This document shows, piece by piece, positions 20,803 through 31,100 of a DNA stretch of 64,000 bases. This DNA is from Ischnura elegans. Its lineage: Eukaryota; Arthropoda; Insecta; Odonata; Coenagrionidae. Positions within the stretch are counted from its first letter, which is position 1. The number at the start of each line of letters is the position of its first letter. The stretch is from positions 74,995,992 to 75,059,991 of the forward strand of contig NC_060253.1 of the NCBI RefSeq assembly GCF_921293095.1, given 5' to 3'. Both the position numbers and the translations under genes were made by a program. The notes under the pieces were generated by a model. It made no database searches. It worked only from the letters and a program-made list of their open reading frames with translations, and was not told the DNA's origin.

Positions 20803-22377
20803 GGGCCGTATTCTGTAACTCCAAACCGATCGGTGCGGCACCGATTCGTCGGGTGCGACGTCACACCGACTCCCGGTAAGAAGTCGTGCGATTCTGTACG
20901 AACCCGATCGGTGCGGCACCGACGAGAGGACGGGAGATCGTCGGTAGCCGTACCGACAGTAAAAAGGTGTCGGTACGGCCACCGACTAGTGGGTTTCATG
21001 AACTCCCCGGTGCGCATTGTACGTTTTATTTTGTTTTTACCTCATCACCGAGTAAATAATGAGGTTTTCTGCAATGTTATCTTTTTCTGCCCCTTCGAAT
21101 ACGCCTCTATAATTCACTGTGTCATCATCTATATTAATTACCTTGACAGAAATATAAGATAATGGTTAATAAACATGAGGTTTGCTAACATATAATGACT
21201 TTCTCTCATTTATGTTATCACTTAAGTGAAATTTCACTCGCTTGTAATAGGCTTTATTTCTCTCTATCATCATTTATTTGCTCCTTTGACATAAAAAAGA
21301 TATTTTTGATTAAATATGAGTTTTGCCGTAATGTTATCACTATATCTCACTCTGAATAGGCGACTGTTATTGCACTCAATCATCAATTTGGCGTTTCTCT
21401 CGGCATAGAAATAAGATCTTTTTATTTAAAAATGAATTTTGCCACAACGGTTTCAGTTTCTTTCATTTGTAACAGGCAACTATATTTCATTTCATCGTCA
21501 GCCATTGATTCCCTTGACGATAAAAGAAGATATTTGTTAATAAGTATGAGGTTTACCGCAATATTGTAATTTTCTCTCACTTGGAATGCGCAATTTATAC
21601 ATATGCATTTCACCCAATCACAATTTATTTACTTCCTCGTCATTACACTTCTTTTAATTACACCCAGCTCCATATTTTTAAAGCAATTTCCTAACTTGTT
21701 CCTCTAATATGACATTTACATTTGAATCCTACGTTCACGTTCCATGGTATGTTATTTTCGTCTGCTACGGTGCCAATGGCATAACCTTCCGTTGATAACA
21801 TTTAGACGGAACTTACTTAATGACAACTATATTACTAAATCATGAATAAATAGCATTATACGGAACCAATATTTAAAAAAAGAAACTACGATCTCAAGGA
21901 TAGTTTCAATAATTCATTCCAGCAACAACAATCTCCATCACATACCAACTTTATTGTGATGTTGTAATATTGTTTCCTTCGATTCTGTAGGTACAGCATT
22001 ACTACCACACATTATATAAGCATTGTTAACAACTTATCCAATATCGATTATCTTAATCTAGCAATAAGTAGTAATTTCCGCAAATAAAAAGATTGAGAAT
22101 GACGACAACAAACTTTGCCAATGAGTCTTCACTTGTTTTTACCCTTCTCATTGGTGGAGACACGTTAGATGACTTCCAACTTCGGATATATTCGGATTTT
22201 CCCTGTTTGGGAAGGAGAGGGAACCGTACCGACTGGTTTGATACCGACGACCATACTGAATCGCTGAATTAGCCGTCGTCGGTATGGAAACCGTCGTCGG
22301 TACGGAATGATGTGCCGTCGGTGGGCTGGGAAGGGAAACCGACCGGTGCGGTACCGACGAAATACAGAATACGGCCC
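20803..22377. mobile_element. Non-autonomous PIF/Harbinger-like element, 1.6 kb
   Basis: The ends are GGGCCGTATTCTGTA and TACAGAATACGGCCC, flanked by CTG (20800-20802 and 22378-22380), a possible 3-bp duplication. Subterminal regions on both sides are rich in ACCGACGA, CGGTACGG and GGTGCGGCACCGA-type words in both orientations. No transposase is encoded. The short frames near 20742-21162 follow the CG-rich words and are not genes. The superfamily is inferred from the end sequence and 3-bp duplication; CTG is atypical for PIF/Harbinger (usually TWA). Confidence 0.7.
21030..21650 (+). repeat. Internal diverged tandem repeat of about 110 bp, five units
   Basis: Recurrent blocks in order are ATAAGAT..ATATTTGTTAATAA, ATGAGGTTTGCCGCAATGTTAT, TTTCTCTCA, TTGTAATAGGC, TATATTTCA and ATCATCATTTATTTG, near 21060, 21165, 21310, 21425 and 21545. 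It fills the centre of the 20803-22377 element. Confidence 0.65.
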
Positions 22378-22380
22378 CTG

Positions 22381-23587
22381 GTTGACATGTAAGAGTTTAG
22401 TATCTACATCTTTACTGAGGACCTTTTATCATATTTTATGTTACCCCATTCTCGAAAATGTCAATTGAATATTTCAACTTGAAGGTTTTAAGTCATTGTG
22501 GCCTTAAAAATGTATTCAAATATTTTATGAATGTTAATGTTTTTTGTAATAAATTTTTTTGAGGTAAACTAATACATATTCGTATTCCAAGGAAACGTTT
22601 GCAAGATACGGTCTTCAGAGTATCACCACTACATTATGTTTTGCCATTAATCCTTCATACCATGCATACTCCAAAATCGGGAATAAAATATTTTGGTAAG
22701 CGTGAAATTTCTACGCCGAATTACCTCCACAATCGCCTTTCTCCATGGCTGGCACATATTCAATCATTGAAATATCTCTCATTTCAAATTTACCGAAGGT
22801 TAACTAATACCTTAAGAACAAACGCATCCGTTTTAATGCCACACAGTTAAAAAAATAATATTTCTTGATAAATTTTCTCTCCAGTATTAAATGAATTTCT
22901 TAAAGTAAGTAAGTAGGAACTGGGCTCGAACATAAACATACGTAACCTACTGCTATTTCCATTCGAGTTCACTGTCTTCGCAGCGGTAGAGGCAGCGATA
23001 TTTCATTCAACAAACCTAAAGGACAGTGGTGCACGCCAGGCCAGTGAATATCCCTGGAGGTCCATAATATTAAAATATGATGTTCAATTCCCAGATGGAA
23101 AAACCTAATTAACGGTAGTAGGTCACTTGTTCCTTACTCCGAAAAATGAGAAATCGCTCGATAGCACCACTAACTGGAAAAACATCTCACCGAGCACTGA
23201 ATAGAGAAGTAAATACAAAAAAATCTTCAATACTAATTTTTTATTTAAATTTAGGTGAATTGATTCCACTTAAATAAGAGAAAGCAGCGCCCACTTATTA
23301 TTTTTTTTAGATGAAAATATATAATAACGACCAAAAGTCTTGATTTTTAAAAGAAAAATTTCAAAAACAACTGGAAGAGTTTTATCCATGTAGACTCTGC
23401 AATCAAACTGTGTAACTAGGTTATTTGTCTTATAGCAACATTTATAGCATAAATTTTCGTTTATGCCAGAAAAATAACAAAATAAAAGCGAATTACTCTA
23501 TATTTTACCCTTCATAAACCATTACCCATTAGCAGGTAGAAGAGGTATGCATTTTTTCCCAAATTGCATGGCCACTGCCCTATCCAT
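22381..23587. other. No gene recognised
   Basis: AT-rich. An 83-codon plus-strand frame (22599-22850) has no known motif. Nothing else could be supported. Confidence 0.45.
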
Positions 23588-23910
23588 AGGCCGTATTCCA
23601 TAAAGCTAATTAAACAGGTGAGATGATTTTACGCATGTCATCCATACTATGGAAATCACAACGACCGAGATATCGACTGTTTATGGTGATAAATATGATC
23701 TAACGAGTCGAATCCAGATTCACTCACGTAAAAGTCACGCAATACGAAAAAATTATTTCAAATTTCGTTAGTCATCTGATTTATGACCATGTGTCGACGA
23801 AATCTATCGTATGTCGTATCGACCAAATCCATCGGCTATGATGACAATTGAAGCCGTGTAAGATGTATAACATCACATCCAATCAGGGGCCTCCTCTCAT
23901 GCGGTCCCTG

Positions 23911-24163
23911 CAGTGGCGGATGCAGAATAAAACTGAAGGGGGGGACGCAAAACATATCTTGATCTACCTTTACTTTTATCGTAATGAAAAATTAATCAAG
24001 TAACATGCAAATTTTATGAAATTTCTGTTTGAGCTGATTATACACATATGCAAGATAATGCCAGCTTATTATATAAAAAAGATACTATTCTGGTTCTGCA
24101 ATATACGGCAATGCGGAGGGCCCCGCAAGTGGGGGCCGCGCCCCCCATTTGCATCTGCCACTG
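23911..24163. mobile_element. hAT-like MITE (CAGTGGCGGATGCAG family)
   Basis: Starts CAGTGGCGGATGCAG and ends GCATCTGCCACTG, inverted ends of about 15 bp. Flanks GGTCCCTG and GATCTTTG agree at 5 of 8 positions, fitting an aged 8-bp duplication. The interior, with TTTATCGTAATGAAAAAT and GGTTCTGCAAT, matches the copy at 29383-29616. Confidence 0.75.
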
Positions 24164-24523
24164 GATCTTTGTGACATTTCCATCTCAGAGGATGTTTTTG
24201 AAAACAAATCAGTCAGCTAATCGCACTCCAAATATCGCTGAGAGCGATTTAACCCATTATAACCCAATGTTGCTTCTAAGCAACATCAAAAATGTACATA
24301 TCATATGCTCTGTTTAGGAAATATCTAAATATATAAAGTAGCTCTGGGTTAAAAAGGGTTAAATATCGCGATCAACTTGGCATATGTAAATATTGAGGGT
24401 GCAGCGCAAGTGGTGGAATATAGGAAGGTTGAAATGAGCGTGTGGACCCTTAAAGGACAGCTTGAGCTCTTGATAAGACATTGAAAAGCAACAACAGCAG
24501 CTAGCCTTTAAATGGGCAGTAAA

Positions 24524-25311
24524 TGATCGCGTGATTCAGGGTATACCATCTTAAGCTCCTTTTTTTTTAGCATATCTCGATCAAGCACAATTTGAAGATC
24601 AAATTAAGCTATTTCCTTCCGAATGGCTTACATTTTTTACCTCGAACGATTTTAAAATAAGCAGTGATTGGCTCTTGTCCTACGCATAAGCCCATATTGC
24701 TCTCAAGTTGACAACAGAGACTGCTACCAAAATTTCATAAATAAGAACGGAAAACCCTTCGGCTAGAAGCCCAAAGTTGTACCCATTATGCAAACACGTC
24801 CCGAGGTTAATATTTAGTATTTATCATGCATTTAATATTTATTTATAGAAAACCAATATGTTAGTAGTAGTATGTAGCAAAAGAGAAGAAGTGAAGACTA
24901 ACTTTAAAATAGGGAAACAAAACCTGATAGATGAGGATGAATTTTGCTATTTGGGAAGCAGGAAAACAAGCGATGGGAGAAGCAAGAAATAAATTATCAG
25001 CTGAATAGCCCAGACAAAGAGAGCATCCACCAAAATCAGGGTAAATCAGCAGCGGGATATTTAACCATTGTAGTAAGGAAACAATATTTATCAGGATTTA
25101 TATTTTGAGTACATAGGCGGATCTAGGTGGGAGCCCGGGGGCACGTGCCCCCCCCACCCCCGGACCCTCGAAACTATACAAGATTTTTAATATGGTCCCA
25201 TTATGATTGCGTTCCTTTTGTATTACGAGGTATCCTTGTGCCCCCCAGAACAAAATCCTGGATACGGCCTTGCTTGTGCCCCCGCGTTGATGATCGCGTG
25301 ATTGAGGGTAT
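24524..25311 (+). mobile_element. Relocated copy of 8762-9568 with about 22-bp target repeats
   Basis: The unit 24545-25290 is nearly identical to 8762-9568 but is flanked by the direct repeats TGATCGCGTGATTCAGGG and TGATCGCGTGATTGAGGG (24524-24544 and 25291-25311, about 21 of 22 bases shared). It begins and ends inside other elements: the start is not a transposon end and the stop is within a G-rich MITE. It lacks about 64 bases present in the other copy and has a few extra bases (GCGTT) at its right junction. Long target repeats suggest staggered-break repair or LINE machinery copying a chimeric RNA. Confidence 0.8.
25115..25281 (-). mobile_element. Truncated G-rich hAT-like MITE within the relocated segment
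   Basis: CATAGGCGGATCTAGG to CTTGTGCCCCC, same orientation and same neighbours as 9396-9568. Its far end is cut exactly where the relocated segment stops, so it moved as a passenger. Confidence 0.75.
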
Positions 25312-26289
25312 TAAGTTTTTTCACTGAAGACGTTTAAGAACATAAATGCTTTTCAGTGAAAATTTAAATGAAGAGCCATTAGTTGCAAGATTGAATCACG
25401 TAATCGTTTTTTTTCAGTCCCTAAAATGGTTAGCTGTTAGGTTATTAATTAGGTTAGAGATCGCCTTCCAACGAAATGAAGTAAACTGTATCGTATATTA
25501 TCAACTATTCAGCAAATTTGAAAGAAAAAGGCAGGCTTCTCTGCCCTTACATGCGAGATTGTTCAGTAAATCTTTTTTTGTGTAAACATTTTTTTCCATG
25601 AATAAGCAATATCGATGTAAAGAACACTTTCGAATAAAATTTTGGTTATAGGTAAGCTGACAAGGTATTTCATTTGATGAGAACGGGTGGTATAGCGCTC
25701 GCTATAGGTAAGCCGCTCAGTAGTAATAAGTTAAAGATCGGAAATCGAGTTCCTCTACTCCTAGGATTGAATGAATAGCTACAGGCATGATATTCCTGAA
25801 AAAAAGGAAATGTACCGCTTGAAAGGGGTGGTGCCGAACAGAATCGCTCCATACCTTTCCCGGTAGAATAGTACTTACAATGAGATCAAGGTTTTAATCC
25901 TGACAATCAAACGCAATGCATTGAGAAATATATAAGATAAACACAAATTCTTTATTTTTTGTGTAGCGTGACTTTTACTTTAGCGCGACTCTGGATTCGA
26001 CTCGTTAAATCACATTTATTAAAATAAACACTCGAGATCTGAGCCGTTGCCTTATAATTCTGTGCGTATCACAATATTAAAAATTTTGATTTCGATAGTA
26101 TGGACTACATGCGTAAAATTATCTCATCTCTTTATTTTCGATGGAATACTGACAGTCAATAGAATTGATTAAAAATATTACGATGAAATAAAAAAAATAC
26201 ATTCGTTAGTCCCCTCCCAACTTATCATTACTTAGCCAAAGTAGAGCAAAAGCACGCACCGACACAATCGATAGGGCACCGGAGGTAGG
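25312..26289. other. No gene recognised
   Basis: Contains the right inverted end of the 23588-26155 element. A 79-codon frame at 25346-25585 has no known motif. Confidence 0.4.
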
Positions 26290-26830
26290 TATTTCACGTG
26301 ACCGTAATCTTTAAACGATTCCCGAAACCTCGCCGCCACTGACCCCGCAGCGAGGGATACGAGCAGGAGCTAGCGGAAGGAAAAGGCCGGGCATGCGCGA
26401 TGTGTTGCGCCCGCACTTGGCAACGCTGCGCCGAGAGTCCCGCGTTCGTTTCTTCTTCCTCCCCCTCCGAACCCCGCCCCTCCGCTGCCGAGTCTCGCGC
26501 GGCGCTGCTATCGACGCCCGGACGAGGCCACCGATGCGCGACTTTCCACGTAGGGAGGCGGGAGAGGTTGTCAGTTGCGTAAGTATTGCGCCGGGGAGCA
26601 TACCATCCGAGCTGTCTTCGTTGTACGTCCTCCCTTCTTCGGGTGTCACCCAGTTCGAGTCCTTCGACGTGAACAGAAGCCAATACGCGTGTGTTTTTAT
26701 TATTGATATCAGGAGAAGTGTTACAGCAGAGTCGGGTGGAACTTATCTTGCGCTTTACGCTTCTTAGTCGCGTGATACCCGGTTATTGCAGCTTACATCT
26801 TCACGAATCAGCTGGTTCGAGTCTTGTTTG
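26290..26830 (+). promoter_or_regulatory. GC-rich, CpG-rich probable promoter region of the MADF-BESS gene
   Basis: GC and CpG content rise sharply here against the AT-rich surroundings, about 1.1-1.6 kb upstream of the MADF start codon. TCAGTT at 26571-26576 matches the arthropod initiator consensus, and GTAAGTATT just after it could be a donor for a short leader exon. The overlapping open frames on both strands (26294-26767) reflect the low stop-codon content of GC-rich DNA. The transcription start is inferred, not shown. Confidence 0.4.
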
Positions 26831-27944
26831 ACGTTGCCGAAAGATGGGGCGTGAGTTTTTTCGTTTTTACTTTCTGGAGACGAATTATTGTTGAGTTTGC
26901 CCAAACTAACTTGTGCTTTTCGTCTCATTAATTGGAGATTGTTGGTTGTTATTGTTCTACTGCTATGATATTGATCGTATTTGGTTGAAGCTCGGTAAAG
27001 ATATCTGCGTAAATGCGGGGTTTCAATTTTTAGGAAACGTTTTGACTTTGGCTACACTCGAGTTTCGAGCTATATACTGCCATTGCTGGAGGTGGACAAG
27101 CGAGTTTTAGGCTGATAAATGGTAGATAGGAAGTCGGCGGCGGACTGCAGTGACAACTTATCGAGCATTTCTTTTAACGTGATATTGGGTTTTAGTGTAG
27201 CAGCGTAGTTAACACCCGAAGTGACAGCCCGATGAAGATATCAGCAAATAGGCGGGATTACTCGATAGTCTTGTAGAAAATGTTGTGTCTTACCCTAGGG
27301 ACTCTCTCTAATCAGGCCTGCTGCTGGTATTATCGGGGGAAGAATTGGTTAGTCATCAAAATACACTCGTGATTTCAAGCATTGTGACGTGAGGACTTTT
27401 GGTGAATCACGCCTGGCTGCCTGCACCAACGTTTAAAACACGTGGCCATTTCCCATGGAAGCATTGTTTGTTTTCTCAACACTCAATTGTCGGGTCCAAT
27501 CCCTCCGTAGGCATTCGATTGAGGGTCTTAATGGCAAGTTCGACTGTGACAATACGCAGACCAATCCATTATCAATGGTGTTCATTTCGTGTGTGTTGGC
27601 CGGTTGGGGGTCCTCGTGCTGTCAGCAAGGGGATAAGTTACGAAAGTGAATCTGCGAAAATATTTTCGCACTCTCAGCCTCGTGGACAAAAGGCTGCAGA
27701 CGCGGGAGAGAATTCTCGTCGGACCACTACCACTACATAAGCCAGCGGTGGTTCCGCTTGGCCGGTCAACTCGTTTTGTCGCGTGGTTTGCGGCCTGCTG
27801 GAGGGGAGGGGGCCGTTCTCCCACGGTGCGTGGATGGGACCGCCAGTCCTTCCTCGACGCAAAAAGTGAACTTTTATTCATATACTTCCGTCGTCATCAT
27901 AATAGTGTATTTGTGCTCCGCTAGAACTGGTGCAGCCGTGAAAG
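26831..27944 (+). other. Presumed 5' untranslated region or intron of the MADF-BESS gene
   Basis: Moderately GC-rich sequence with several overlapping frames in both directions and no conserved domain. Which parts are leader exon or intron cannot be decided without transcript data. Confidence 0.35.
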
Positions 27945-28101
27945 ATGGAATCCAAGAACTTCACGTACAGCATGGACATCAGGCTGATATACCTGGTGAA
28001 GAAGCATCCGTACCTGTACAAGGCGTCCGACGCGGGTTTCAGAGATGCCAATCTGAAGAATCGAGTTTGGGAGGAGATCGCCAAGTCCATGTCTAAAACT
28101 G
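27945..28101 (+). CDS. MADF-BESS gene, coding exon 1
   Basis: The ATG at 27945 (context AAAGATGG) is chosen because the MADF helix starts eleven residues later and the upstream frame has no better start. It ends after codon 52 plus one base at G|GTGAGAAT. Encodes the first two thirds of the DNA-binding fold's helices. Confidence 0.9.
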
Positions 28102-31100
28102 GTGAGAATTTTTTATCACTCGGAAGGCATAAAGCAAGAATCGCTCCATCATTTTTTTTGAGGGACCGCTCCTGAGTGATAACTTAAACGGTTTCTCGTG
28201 TAAAATCGCCACTGCGATTGATTTTTAATGGCATATAAAATGCTTAAGCTATTATTTAGGTACATCACAGTCATTTTTACCGTATTAATGTCCATCCTTG
28301 TCCTCACATTGGAATATAGTCTGAGGTTTCAGGCGAGATGGAGTGGAAACGTGACATAATGAAAATGAATGGTACCAGATGATGCTGAAAAGCGAAACCG
28401 GTAGTATTAATAAATGTAAAATTGTGGAAATTGCTCCTGCTTTTTCATTTTCATTATCTCACATTGGAAGGCCGCGTCGAAGGTGCGTTCAATTTGGTCG
28501 TACCGATGAGCAGCGGCGGATCTAGATTGGGACGAAGGGAGGAGGGGGGGGGAGAAGAGAGGGCGAACCGGAGGTCTGGGGAATTCCTCCCCAGTCAAAG
28601 GGGTTTTTGTACCCGCTGAGTCAAATTACCTCTCAAAAGAAGTATTTCTTATAAACTACAGAATATTGTACCCAAAAATAATTGCTGTTTCATTTTATAA
28701 CCCATTGACGCTTGAGTAGACCATATTTAATTCTAAGGACAAATATGATCGTATGGACAAAAGTGGAGCGTATAAAATGAATTGTGAGGACTGTGGTACT
28801 GTTATCTTGGTCAGAATGGCAGTTTTACATACAGAGTGAAGAAACATAGAAGAAGTTTTATATATAGTGACGTAAAATCTTGTTTTGCCAATGATTTATG
28901 CCTGAGCCATCATTTTAGCAATTTTGACGTATATATTTTACATTGTAACGACCAAGAGCTTAAATTGTATTTTGTGGAAAATTTTGAAATTGCCAATAGC
29001 CCGGATGGACTTCGTTATTATGTTTTATTCTGTACTGACTCACCTTTGTTAAAGTTTAGCCTCCCTATCAGTGGCGTAACTAGGAATATGCTCTGGGGGG
29101 ATGAGGCGGCCCGGGGTGGCGACCCCCCCCTCCCAGGCAACGGGGTCCGGAAAAATTTTTTGAAAATGGCATGCCTGGAAATACATAATATATATTTTTT
29201 TTTAATTATTTTTTAAATACATCATTTTGGAACTAAAAATTTAAATTTAAACCGATGCAGTTATTAAATGCCAAAACTAAGCAATAGTTTAATTTTTTTT
29301 TCATTCCTTTTTCTCTGAGGCTTTGGGGGGATCTATCCCCTTACCCCCACCCCCGCATAGTTACGCCACCGCTACCTATGAGCTGTAGCGGATATAGAAA
29401 AAACTAAAAAACTTAAGGGGGGGGTGCAAAAGATATTTTGTGTACCTATGCTTTTATCGTAATGAAAAATATTATCAAGTTACATGCAAAATTTAATAAT
29501 TTATTAATTATTTAAACTGATTGTACATATGTACCAGACAATGCCATCTTATGTAATTGTGGTTCTGCAATCTTCGGCAATGAGCTCCCTGCGCCCCCCA
29601 TCTGTATCCGCCACTGCCTATGACGGATAAACCTTGACCTTCAGCCCATGTTGTCTGTTTTATGCTATCGGCCTTCATTCATTTGTTCACACAAATTGTT
29701 CCACCTTCCTCTCGTCTTTCTCCAATCCCATAAACCCCCACCTCCTTCCTTGGCTTTGGGTATATATACTGAGAGGGTGCTCGTTGTATCACCTTGAAAA
29801 TGACATAATATGCTGAAACCATGGTGGGTTGTGGAGTTTTATATTACAGACTGGATATTACCATTTGTTTTTCTATAATGTATATGTAATATGGCATTGC
29901 CACAAACTCAAGCCTGAAACGATTTTATATTTAAATGCCCATCCCAAACTGGCAAAAGAACGAAGTCAGATCTTCACGCGTTCCTATTTTTTGATGGCGA
30001 AGCAAATGTACCGATTCCATTTCATTAAATATAAAAATAATGCATTATCATTTTCAAAAAAAACTTTTGATTCCATTATTGATCCTGTGAGTAGTTATGT
30101 ATTAACCTCAAAAACACAATTGATGCGTGGAATTTATAATTTTATTCCTTTTTTCCTATTGCTAGTCTTTCTTGAATTTTAACTTAATTGGAGATATCGA
30201 ACATCGCGTGCTATTCTGGGGGGGGGGGGGGGGGGGTTTGGCATGACGCATGAAGTTTTTTTTTTATAAATCATGTTTCACACGTGGTTGAGGCTGAAGT
30301 TTGATATTTCCCGAACGATTTTGAAACAAGTGGATGGTCATTATTTAAGGCATTTTTTTCCATTTAACAGTCACTGAATGCAAAACCCGCTGGAGGACGA
30401 TACGAGACTCGTATAGAAAAAACAAGAAGAAAGCCAGGTTGGATGATGACGCACCCTCTAGGTCCAAATACGACGATGATAACCTGCGGTTCCTCGACGA
30501 TGTCCCCATGAAAGAGAGGTGAGTGTGTGTGCCTTATTTTTTTTACTCGTAGGCTTGTCAAAATGTAGTTTTTCTTGGAAATTCTTGAGGTGGTTAGATT
30601 TTTTTATTTGGGTCACGAAAGTTCGCTAGAAAAAATTGGCATTCAAATTTCGAACCAGCGCTCAAAAATATTTCAGAATTAATCAAAAAACCCTTACATT
30701 TTTCTTCCGAGGCCCTTTTTTTAAACATATTTTGACTCGAATATGAGGCAATCATCAATGGCGCTTTGCATTTTAAGTTCTTATTTTTGTTTATAAAAGT
30801 CAAGTCGTATGATTGAATATAGTTAGGCAATGTCATCAGCAGCTATATATACCCCATTTCAACGGCAACCATAGGTTAGCCTTTCCCATCCCACGGTTAT
30901 CCTAATGATAACTGAGATGCAGCTGCTGAACTTTGAGTTGCGAGACGTAGTAAACTAATTGTGTGGTTTGAAACGAACTTATTTAGTGTCGCAAATTCTA
31001 ATTTTTTGCACCAATTCTATCCGATTTATTGGTGGCTATCCAATGGTGATAGTTATCCAATTGTTGGTGGCTGCCGCATGTAAGCTTTATTTATAGAATT

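Larger units (their letters stand above)
23588..26155. mobile_element. Element with long diverged inverted ends, 2.6 kb
   Basis: GCCGTATTCCAT at the left and ATGGAATACTGAC at the right open inverted ends that stay recognisable over about 180 bp. Shared blocks include GATTTTACGCATGT, CCATACTAT, AACGAGTCGAATCCAGA and GTAAAAGTCACGC, all reversed in 25960-26130. Identity is roughly 75% by eye. The end resembles the GGCCGTATTCTG end of the 20803 element, so the two may be related. It holds a hAT-like MITE and a relocated segment, and no transposase. The exact target duplication was not found. Confidence 0.65.
28102..30370 (+). other. Intron 1 of the MADF-BESS gene
   Basis: 2269 bp from GTGAGA to TTTAACAG. 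It holds two adjacent hAT-like MITEs (29069-29616) and a 19-base G run. The open frames inside it (for example 28836-29216 and 29829-30182) lack domains and are not called as genes. Confidence 0.8.

Noticed and set aside
20742-21162. Open frames of 67-109 codons near 20.8-21.1 kb
   Set aside because: They cover the CG-rich word repeats at the left end of a transposable element and are open in several frames at once.
26294-26767. Overlapping open frames of 112-129 codons on both strands
   Set aside because: They lie in a GC-rich stretch where stop codons are rare, overlap on both strands, and show arginine-rich low-complexity composition without motifs. A promoter or leader is a better reading.
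27399-27924. Overlapping frames just upstream of the MADF start codon
   Set aside because: Three frames on both strands are open at once and none shows a domain. They are probably leader sequence of the MADF gene.
28508-28616. Another hAT-like MITE (CAGCGGCGGATCTAG to TACCCGCTG)
   Set aside because: The ends look right but the flanks (CCGATGAG and AGTCAAAT) do not match and the interior matches no other copy in the window.
28836-30182. Open frames of 117-126 codons within intron 1
   Set aside because: Partly overlap MITE sequence, lack domains and lie inside an intron with good splice sites.
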